Source: Magnetospirillum sp. SS-4 (GTDB lineage: Bacteria > Pseudomonadota > Alphaproteobacteria > Rhodospirillales > Magnetospirillaceae). Taken from it: a stretch of 64,000 nt of DNA. The position numbers and the translations under genes were made by a program. The stretch is taken from contig NZ_CACVCH010000092.1 of NCBI RefSeq assembly GCF_902729425.1, positions 1 through 64,000 of the forward strand, read 5' to 3'. Of this stretch, positions 1 through 5,691 are shown piece by piece. How positions within the stretch are numbered: the first letter of the stretch is position 1; the number at the start of each line of letters is the position of its first letter. Below the pieces are notes generated by a model. The model was given only the letters and a program-made list of their open reading frames with translations. It was not told where the DNA came from and did not search any database.

Positions 1-438
1 GAGATCAAAGAGAATTTTGCAAAGATTGCGGTTCGCGTCTTTGAACAAGGATACGACTTTCGCCATGGCATGGCCTTGGCGATCCCTGTGCTCATAACCG
101 AATCGCTAATCCGGGTCATGTGGACCTTTAAGCAGAGATTCTACCGCGACGTGCCGTTGGGCGAGTGCGCCCCTCTCGAAAAAAACCCAGAACTCCGGCG
201 GATGCTCCTGATCGGCCATGGAACACTTTGCATCGTCGATGGCGCCGACGCGGCATTGAAGTCAGGCGGTTACATAATCCCGTTCATGCTTCGCGCCAAC
301 ATGATCGGCTGGGCGCGTTTCGGTACCATAGCTCTGAAGGAACTCAAAGTTTGGTATCAAGCTGGCGGTTTGGACGTCGATGCGGTCGATGGATATCTCA
401 ACGCTGAATATGAACGCCTTCTTGTGCGGAGCCGTTAA
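1..438 (+). CDS. C-terminal part of an unrecognised protein
   Basis: The reading frame is open from the first base of the window and ends at a TAA at 436–438, so the start lies upstream and about 145 residues are visible. An internal ATG at 70 could be misread as the start, but the frame is open before it. The sequence shows no motif that I recognise. Codons such as AAA, ATT and TTT are more frequent than in the core genes further right, which suggests acquired DNA. It lies next to a toxin–antitoxin pair and transposase fragments, so it is probably part of the accessory patch that ends at the tRNA. No function is proposed. Confidence 0.55.
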   Translation, partial: EIKENFAKIAVRVFEQGYDFRHGMALAIPVLITESLIRVMWTFKQRFYRDVPLGECAPLEKNPELRRMLLIGHGTLCIVDGADAALKSGGYIIPFMLRANMIGWARFGTIALKELKVWYQAGGLDVDAVDGYLNAEYERLLVRSR

Positions 439-481
439 GTTTCCTGACAGTCCGTTGTCGCAGGCGGTCCGGACCGTTTGC

Positions 482-769
482 TCAGAACAAGCGGCCGATA
501 TCGCGTGCCCCATGTAGCACATGCAGAACGGCGATGCCGTCCTTGAGCGGGCGATAGAAGACGACATAGTTGCCGTGGATAAAGCTGCGGATGTCGTCGC
601 CGAGTTCGATGCGGGCACGCCCTGCCAGAGGGTTTCCCGCCCAGACAGAGCAGGCCGTCCGTATCTCGTCCACGAACGAATAGCCACGACCTGGCCGGTC
701 GGTCTCGATGTACTCGGCAATCTGTCGGAGATCGGAGACGGCTGCCGGACGAAAAAGAACGCGCGGCAT
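482..769 (-). CDS. ParE/RelE-family toxin
   Basis: This 95-residue protein has the layout of the RelE/ParE plasmid-stabilisation toxin family. It starts with a short strand (MPRVLFRPAA), continues with a helix carrying DLRQIAEYIE, then a segment with NPLAGRARIELGDDIRSF, and ends with the typical strands around NYVVFYRPLKDGIAVLHVLHG. Family members poison gyrase (ParE) or cut ribosome-bound mRNA (RelE); the ParE branch looks closer, but this is inference. The start ATG overlaps the stop of the upstream antitoxin gene by one base (TGATG), which points to coupled translation in an operon with the antitoxin first. Such pairs are usually autoregulated by the toxin–antitoxin complex. Confidence 0.85.
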   Translation of the reverse strand: MPRVLFRPAAVSDLRQIAEYIETDRPGRGYSFVDEIRTACSVWAGNPLAGRARIELGDDIRSFIHGNYVVFYRPLKDGIAVLHVLHGARDIGRLF

Positions 770-999
770 CAGGACCGGGTTCGGAATTTCTGGTCAAGGT
801 GGCTGCGGACCTGCGCGAAGGCCTCATCGCCGTCGATATAGTCGCCGCTGGCGTCCGCCTCGATCATGGCGGCGCGGAGATCGGCCAGCTTCGCCTCGTC
901 CTCTTCGTCGAGGACGATCATCATGATGCGCTTATTGCCAGCAAACCCCGCTTTGGCGAGGTCTGCGGCAGCCGTGCTGACGGTGGTTTCGATCTTCAT
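769..999 (-). CDS. ParD-like antitoxin
   Basis: The product is about 76 residues and is the first gene of the pair. The C-terminal half (DLRAAMIEADASGDYIDGD and following) resembles the toxin-binding tail of ParD/CopG-type antitoxins, and the N-terminal half would be the DNA-binding part. I place the start at the ATG at 999 because an AAGG sits eight bases upstream of it. ATGs at 1005 and 1041 are in frame but less well supported. The stop overlaps the toxin start by one base. Function is inferred from position, size and the ParE-like partner; the antitoxin itself is only weakly recognisable. Confidence 0.75.
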   Translation of the reverse strand: MKIETTVSTAAADLAKAGFAGNKRIMMIVLDEEDEAKLADLRAAMIEADASGDYIDGDEAFAQVRSHLDQKFRTRS

Positions 1000-1077
1000 T
1001 GCCATGGCCTTACCGTAGCGCATTCGGCGGCTGGCGCGCAATGAGCCCGCTGTGATCGGTCATTCGGTGGGCTTGGA

Positions 1078-1240
1078 TCAGCGTGAGGCGGGGTAGCGGT
1101 GCCGGGGCTTCGCCTCCGCCGGTTCAGCGGATTCGGGGATCACTTCCACCTGCGGCTGCTTCCGCGAATTACCGAGGCCACTGGCCTTCGCCAGCGCCGA
1201 GCGGCGCTCGGCATAATCGGGCGCGACCATGGGGTAATAC
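1078..1240 (-). pseudogene. C-terminal remnant of a MucR/Ros-family regulator
   Basis: In one frame of the minus strand the translation contains YYPMVAPDYAERRSALAKASGLG followed by a short hydrophilic tail and a stop. The YPMVAP-x-YA-x-x-RS-x-LAK-x-x-GLG pattern is the conserved end of MucR/Ros zinc-finger regulators of alphaproteobacteria. The zinc finger and everything before it are missing. The homology stops about where the IS630-type transposase fragment ends, so the gene was probably cut by that element or by a later deletion. It is a remnant and not expected to be functional. Confidence 0.65.
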
Positions 1241-1253
1241 CAAGTCCCGGTGA

Positions 1254-1754
1254 TCAGCACCCATGCGCCCACCGACGGAGTCCGATGGACATGATGGTCC
1301 AGGGCTGATCGATCAGCTTGTTCCAGGCGTGGCAGCAGTGATCGAGGATGTCCTCGTAGGATTGGAAGATCCGGTTGGACAGCCAGTTGTCGCGCATGAA
1401 CTGCCAGATGTTCTCGACCGGATTGAGTTCCGGGCATTTTGACGGCAAGGGCAGCAAGGTGATGTTGTTGGGGACCGTCAGATCGGCGGAGAGATGCCAT
1501 CCGGCCTGGTCCACCAGGAGGACCGCATGGGCGCCCGGGGCCACGGCGCGAGAGACTTCCTCCAGGTGCAGCGCCATGGCGGCTGTGTTGCAAAACGGCA
1601 GGACCAGACCGGCCCCTTTTCCCAAAGCCGGGCAGATGGCGCCGAACAGATAGGCCGAGACCGTCCTCTGATCCTTGGGAGCCGATGGCCGGGTGCCGCG
1701 TCGAGCCCACAGAGGAGGCCCCGTCCATTTGGACAGAATGGCGGCTTTGTTAAG
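1254..1754 (-). pseudogene. IS630-family transposase, C-terminal fragment
   Basis: The minus-strand frame reads WARRGTRPSAPKDQRTVSAY, then ends with VLLVDQAGWHLS, NNITLLPLPSKCPELNPVEN and IWQFMRDNW. These match the DDE catalytic domain of IS630-family transposases: the second aspartate lies in LLVDQAGWH and the glutamate in NPVEN. The frame is open back to a TAG at 1755–1757 with no usable start codon, so the N-terminal half is lost and the element is dead. The MucR tail follows directly downstream. An IS630 transposase is usually about 340 residues; about 165 remain. Confidence 0.85.
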
Positions 1755-1771
1755 CTATCGCCGGGTTCCTT

Positions 1772-2098
1772 TTATGCCGCCAGCGGGATGGCCGACACCG
1801 TCTCCGGGGCATGCCCCGGAGACGGTGTCGGCGTGCGTTGATGATACGCCTCGTCGGGCGGGCGTCCAGCCAGGGATGAATGCGGCCTGCGGGTGTTGTA
1901 AAAGTCGATCCAGATACCGAGGCCGTCCCGGAGTTCCGATCCGGTCTCGAAGGCGTGCAGATAGACGCATTCGTATTTCAGGGACCGCCACAAGCGCTCG
2001 ATGAAGACGTTGTCCATCCAGCGGCCCTTGCCATCCATGCTGATGCGCACCTTGGCATCCTTCAGCACCTGGGTGAAGCGGGGGCTGGTGAATTGGCT
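1772..2098 (-). mobile_element. IS3-family orfB transposase, C-terminal fragment
   Basis: The minus-strand translation contains SQFTSPRFTQVLKDAKVRIS, GRWMDNVFIERLWRSLKYE and YNTRRPHSSLAGRPPDEAY. These are the last part of the integrase core domain of IS3-family OrfB, with the catalytic glutamate in the FIERLWRSLKYE block. The upstream part of orfB and all of orfA are absent. The right boundary near 2098 coincides with the point where an unrelated coding start breaks off, and the left part runs through a 42-bp perfect palindrome before a late stop. It is a non-autonomous relic. Confidence 0.85.
1791..1832. repeat. 42-bp perfect palindrome
   Basis: The 42 bases are exactly self-complementary. 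They begin GCCGACACCGTC, are centred on GGGGCATGCCCC and end with the mirror GACGGTGTCGGC. The palindrome sits inside the C-terminal coding end of the IS3 orfB relic, between DEAYHQ and a final IPLAA-stop, so it looks like an insertion into that coding end. There is no U-run on either side, so it is not a standard terminator. It could be a repeated palindromic element or a junction of two inverted copies of the same short sequence. Confidence 0.8.
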
Positions 2099-2201
2099 GG
2101 GCGTGCTTCTCGAGGCTGTCCAATTTATCCAATGCGTAGGTGAGGAGCTCTGCTTCTGATTTTTCGTCCCCTGGGCCACCCGGAATCACGGTTATACGCA
2201 T
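2099..2201 (-). pseudogene. N-terminal stub of an interrupted gene
   Basis: A good ribosome site (AGGAG) lies upstream of a start at ATG 2201, or GTG 2204. The frame then reads MRITVIPGGPGDEKSEAELL followed by TYALDKLDSLEKH before running into the IS3 orfB relic at about 2098. Only about 35 codons of the original gene are left. I do not recognise the family. The intact start region next to a foreign transposase sequence indicates that an insertion or rearrangement removed the rest of the gene. Confidence 0.5.
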
Positions 2202-2323
2202 CACGTTCTCCTATCGATTGCCTTTCGTGAAAGCCATTTTGCCAATAATGCCCGTAAGAGTCATGATTTCGTCGTGGTGAATTGTCCCCGCCTTACCTCC
2301 GCGTGATTCCGCTATGATTCCGC

Positions 2324-2360
2324 AAAGAAAAAGGGCCTAGCCGAATGAACGGCTAAGCCC
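2324..2360 (-). terminator. Rho-independent terminator of the tRNA gene
   Basis: On the minus strand an 11-bp stem (GGGCTTAGCCG pairing with CGGCTAGGCCC, one mismatch) with a 6-base loop is followed by TTTTTCTTT. It lies 10 bases after the CCA end of tRNA-Ala on the same strand and is a textbook intrinsic terminator. Confidence 0.9.
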
Positions 2361-2370
2361 TTGATAAACT

Positions 2371-2446
2371 TGGTGGAGCCGAGCGGGATCGAACCGCTGA
2401 CCTCCTCATTGCGAACGAGGCGCTCTCCCAACTGAGCTACGGCCCC
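2371..2446 (-). tRNA. tRNA-Ala (anticodon CGC)
   Basis: The minus-strand 76-mer folds as a standard tRNA. The acceptor stem GGGGCCG pairs with CGGCTCC, followed by an encoded ACCA. The D-arm region contains AGCTCAGTTGGGAGAGC and the anticodon stem CCTCG pairs with TGAGG. The loop is TTCGCAA, which gives anticodon CGC reading GCG alanine codons, and the T-arm contains GGTTCGATCCC. It is followed by its own terminator. The 3' end faces the scrambled region at 1–2370, the orientation expected if the tRNA 3' end served as an integration site. Confidence 0.97.
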
Positions 2447-2511
2447 TGAAAGGGAAGCGAGATAATGTTCAAACCCCCCCGCGCTGTCAAGCGCCACTGT
2501 TGGCGCGATTC

Positions 2512-3015
2512 CTACGCGCTCAGCCTCAGCGGCGGCAGGGACAGCCAGGACAGTTTTTCCAGCGCCGTCTCGGCGGTGCGGGTCTGGGGAGCGTCGGGAT
2601 TGTGGCGTTTCTCGAAATCCACCCGCTGTTCCCACTGGGCCAGCATGTCCTTGGGCTGGTCGGGATTGGCCTTTTCGCCGGTCAGGGCGCCGATGGTCTC
2701 GTCATAGCGGGGGTCAAGCTCGCTGGGAAAGCCCACCATCTTGAACTCGTCCCAGCTCAGCGTGCCTTCCAGATACAGTTCGTGGGTGGTGTCGGCGAAC
2801 TGGCGCGGCGACATGTTGCGCAGGTCGAACCGGGGCTGGGCGGCGAAGTCGCCGGGGGCGGGCAGGGCGGGCAGTTCGCCGGTCTCGGCGGCCGTGCCGG
2901 CATCCTGGGCGGCGCCGGCGTCTCCCAGGCGCGGCTCGTGGCGGGTTCGTTCCGAGACGGTGCGTTCCCACGGATCGGCGAACAGGCGGGACAGGGCGGA
3001 GCTGATCAGCGTCAT
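2512..3015 (-). CDS. Unrecognised 167-residue protein, second gene of an overlapping pair
   Basis: The start ATG at 3015 overlaps the stop of the upstream gene in an ATGA, so the two are probably co-translated. The first 60 residues are polar, rich in alanine and proline, and probably disordered. A compact conserved-looking segment follows, containing PRQFADTTHELYLEGTLSWD, then EFKMVGFPSELDPRYD, then GALTGEKANPDQPKDMLAQW and a charged stretch ERVDFEKRHNP-like. No signal peptide, membrane segment or catalytic motif is visible. The segment ELYLEGTLSWDEF..GFPSEL resembles a segment of the upstream gene product, so the pair may be diverged copies of one small domain. Function unknown; it is probably a cytoplasmic adaptor or regulator. 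Confidence 0.75.
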   Translation of the reverse strand: MTLISSALSRLFADPWERTVSERTRHEPRLGDAGAAQDAGTAAETGELPALPAPGDFAAQPRFDLRNMSPRQFADTTHELYLEGTLSWDEFKMVGFPSELDPRYDETIGALTGEKANPDQPKDMLAQWEQRVDFEKRHNPDAPQTRTAETALEKLSWLSLPPLRLSA

Positions 3016-3293
3016 GGCAGGATGGCCCGGCTTCGCCTGGACAGCGGCCACGCCGCCAGGCTGGTGTTCAGGTGGGGCCTCAGCTCGGGCAGGCCCGCCA
3101 GCGAATGCAGTTGATCGGGGGACAGGGTTCCCTCGGCGAACAATTCACTGACCAGGGCGGCCACCTCGGCGCAATCCGGGTAGGACGGGACCGCCATGGC
3201 GCCGGGCGAGGCCGAGCCCACCGGATCGGCGACCGTGAAGGAGGTTCCGTTCAGCAGCGATGTCATCCAGTCGGGAGCGAAATCGAAGGTCAT
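3012..3293 (-). CDS. Unrecognised 93-residue protein, first gene of an overlapping pair
   Basis: The start at ATG 3293 has AAGGAG eight bases upstream. The frame extends further upstream without better signals, so I chose this start. The product begins MTFDFAPDWMTSLLNGTSF and continues with PDCAEVAALVSELFAEGTLS and PDQLHSLAGLPELRPHLN. The last part shares ELx-x-EGTLSxDx..GxPEL spacing with the downstream gene product. The stop overlaps the next start by four bases. No secretion signal or membrane segment is seen. I do not recognise the family. Confidence 0.7.
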   Translation of the reverse strand: MTFDFAPDWMTSLLNGTSFTVADPVGSASPGAMAVPSYPDCAEVAALVSELFAEGTLSPDQLHSLAGLPELRPHLNTSLAAWPLSRRSRAILP

Positions 3294-3538
3294 TCCTCTC
3301 ACTCCTTGTCGTGTGCAACCCCATTCCCGGACGGTGCCTCGCAACCCATATGCCAAGTGCATGAATGGCGGTTCCTGGGACCGCGCGCCGGAATCCACGG
3401 CCGGCGACGGGAATTTTCTTCCCGGGGGGCGGCAGGATTTGCCTGGTGCCCGGCAGGATCGTCCCGTCACGGATGTCTCGTCTGGTTCCCCGCGCGGGGA
3501 GGTGTATAATGAAGAACGTTTTCCCACCGGAGGGTCAG

Positions 3539-4348
3539 ATGAGGCGGTTGCGTGGAGTGGCGTTGTTTGGCTGCATGGCGGCGCTGGCATCGGTTGCCTC
3601 GGCCGCCGCCGCCGTGCCGGCCGAACTGGCGTCGCACCTTGCCACCTACCGCATGGGGCTGTCCTCCTCGCGCTCGGGCAGCGGCATGAGCAATGCCGGC
3701 GGGGCCTGGACCTACAAGTTCGTGGATTCGTGCGACGGTTGGGTGACGGAATTCCGGCTGGTGATGACCTATGCCTATTCCGAGGGCGGCCAGATCGAGA
3801 CCACGACCGATTTTCTGGGGTGGGAGTCCAAGGACGGGCTTTCCTACCGCTTTCGCGTGCGTCAGGCCCGCGACGGGCAGGTGACCGAGGAGGTGGAGGG
3901 CACCGCCAGGCTGAACGGCGCCGGCCAGGGCGGCATCGCCCGCTATACCCGGCCGGAGGTCTATACGGTGAAGCTGCCAAAGGGCACCTTGTTTCCCACC
4001 GCCCACACCATCCGCCTGATCGAGACCGCCCGCGCCGGCGGCCGCATCCTGTCGCGACCGCTGTTCGACGGCCAGGGCGACGAAGGGCCGTTCGACACCA
4101 GCGCCCAGATCGGCCGGGCGGTGACGGCGCAGCCGGCGACGCTGAACAGCCCATTGCTGGAATCGCCGGTGTGGCCCATGCGCATGGCGTTCTTTCCGGC
4201 CGGCAGCACCGATCCGCTGCCGGAATTCGAGATGTCGCTGACCTACCACCCGAACGGCGTGGCCGAGGATATCGAGCAGATCTTCAAGACCTTCAGTCTC
4301 AAGGGGCGGCTGGAATCCATCGAGACGCTGCCCCGGGCCAAGTGCTGA
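3539..4348 (+). CDS. eipB: EipB-family periplasmic envelope protein (DUF1849)
   Basis: The 269-residue product starts at ATG 3539, six bases after a strong GGAGG. Residues 1–26 are a Sec signal peptide (MRRLRGVALFGCMAALASVA, cut near SAAAA). The mature part follows the DUF1849 pattern: ASHLATYRMGL near the start, SCDGWVTEFR, then beta-rich repeats with TTDFLGWES and GTLFPTAHT, and a final RAKC. In Brucella EipB two cysteines, one in the SCDGW region and one near the C-terminus, form a disulfide that closes a beta-spiral fold; both are present here. Family members maintain envelope integrity in the periplasm. A TPR-like gene follows 44 bases downstream. Confidence 0.85.
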   Translation: MRRLRGVALFGCMAALASVASAAAAVPAELASHLATYRMGLSSSRSGSGMSNAGGAWTYKFVDSCDGWVTEFRLVMTYAYSEGGQIETTTDFLGWESKDGLSYRFRVRQARDGQVTEEVEGTARLNGAGQGGIARYTRPEVYTVKLPKGTLFPTAHTIRLIETARAGGRILSRPLFDGQGDEGPFDTSAQIGRAVTAQPATLNSPLLESPVWPMRMAFFPAGSTDPLPEFEMSLTYHPNGVAEDIEQIFKTFSLKGRLESIETLPRAKC

Positions 4349-4392
4349 CCCGCCGCGCCAGGACGCTTCTGCCCCGGAAGGAACCACGACGC

Positions 4393-5463
4393 TTGTCTTC
4401 GCACCAGTCCCCCGATGCCGATGCCGATGCCGAGTTCGAGCGTCTGCTGGCCGTGGTCGCCGAATTCCGCCGCCGGATCGAGGCGGACCCCGAATCCCTG
4501 TTTCCCGCCCATGCCGATTCCCTGGTCCGGCTGGGGGGGCTGCTGGCCGGACGCGGCGAGGCGGCGGCGGCGGCGGCGGCCCTGGCCGAGGCGGTGGAAT
4601 TGTTCCGCGCCATGGCCGAGGTCGATCCCGGCGCCTTTCGCGTTCATCTCGCTTCGGCTCTGAATTCCCTGTCGAACCGTCTGGATGACGTCGCCGACCG
4701 CGACGGGGCCAGGTCGGCCTGTGATCAGGCGGTGGCCGAAGCCCGTCTCGCGGTCGAGGCCCGGCCGGATCAGGCCCGCTTCGTGCTGGTGTCCTGCCTG
4801 ATCAACCTTGCCGGCAAGCGGCTGCGCGACGGCGATATCGGCGGCTGCCTCGACGTGCTGGCCGAGGCGGTCGAGGTATTCCGCGCCGGTGGCGCCGCCG
4901 GGACGCCCTATCTGGGCTCCATGGTCGAGGCCCTGCACCGGGCCGCCATGGCGTTTTCCGAGATCGGCCGATGGGGCGAGGCGGTGGATACCCGCCGGCT
5001 GATGATCGGGCTGTTCGCCGATGGTCCGCCGCCGGCCATGGTGCATCTGCTGGCGCTGACCCTGCAACAGGCCTCGCTGGCCATGGCCGGGGCCGGCCGC
5101 TTCGATGTGGCGCTGGCTTCGGCCAACGAAGCCGTGGATCTGGCGCGGCTGCTGTTCGACAAGGATGCCGCCGAATACCGCCTGTTCCTGGCCCAGGCCC
5201 TGGGCAACCAGGCCGGGCGGCGTCATCAGGCCGGCGACAGCGCCTCGGGCCTGGATGCGGCGCTGGAGGCGGTCAACCTGTTCCACGAGGTGGTGGGCAA
5301 GGACCCGGTGGCGGCGGTCCCGTCCATGATCCTGACGCTTGGCAGCCTGTCGGAGATTCTGACCGGCCTCGGCATGGCCGGTCAGGCGGCCATCGTCGAC
5401 GAACAGCGCCACCAGTTGCAGCAGACCCTGGACGTGCTGACGCGATCCGACCCGGGCCGGTAG
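4393..5463 (+). CDS. TPR-like repeat protein
   Basis: The frame is open far upstream through the eipB gene, so the start is uncertain. I prefer TTG 4393, about ten bases after GGAAGGA, because no ATG occurs until residue 74 of that frame. The roughly 356-residue product is almost all helical, alanine- and leucine-rich, with repeated 34–45-residue units such as ALAEAVELFRAMAEVDPGAF, EARLAVEARPDQARF and ALASANEAVDLARLLFDKD. These are degenerate tetratricopeptide repeats, a protein-binding scaffold. No signal peptide is evident from this start. It follows the EipB gene on the same strand. In Brucella a TPR protein is functionally linked to EipB, so a link is possible but not shown here. Confidence 0.7.
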   Translation: MSSHQSPDADADAEFERLLAVVAEFRRRIEADPESLFPAHADSLVRLGGLLAGRGEAAAAAAALAEAVELFRAMAEVDPGAFRVHLASALNSLSNRLDDVADRDGARSACDQAVAEARLAVEARPDQARFVLVSCLINLAGKRLRDGDIGGCLDVLAEAVEVFRAGGAAGTPYLGSMVEALHRAAMAFSEIGRWGEAVDTRRLMIGLFADGPPPAMVHLLALTLQQASLAMAGAGRFDVALASANEAVDLARLLFDKDAAEYRLFLAQALGNQAGRRHQAGDSASGLDAALEAVNLFHEVVGKDPVAAVPSMILTLGSLSEILTGLGMAGQAAIVDEQRHQLQQTLDVLTRSDPGR

Positions 5464-5691
5464 GAGTTCAGCCGGATTCCAGTTCGGCGGTCATCGCCAC
5501 CCGCCCCAGGTGGTCGAGTGCCAAAGGTTTGTCTTCGTCATGGTTTTCCTATTATTGATTGCGTATTCCGGCGTGAATATCAGGCGCTGCTGTAGAATAT
5601 TGGAGTTGATGGTGGCGTCCCTGGATTATACATTAATCGCAAGATAATAAAATCCGGGGGCTGAGACCAGGGACAGGGGCGGAGGCGGGGG
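5464..5691. other. Intergenic region with a possible decayed coding scrap
   Basis: This 228-bp gap holds a stop-bounded minus-strand frame of 26 codons ending in LALDHLGRVAMTAELESG at 5470–5548, preceded by AT-rich DNA. It may be the tail of a lost gene. The right half is AT-rich (near 5565–5650) and probably carries the promoter of the downstream kinase. I see no tRNA, hairpin or repeat. Confidence 0.3.

Noticed and set aside
3196-5463. Single 755-codon protein spanning the eipB region and the TPR gene
   Set aside because: The first 400 codons are a shadow of eipB; only the part after about 4393 has real protein character.
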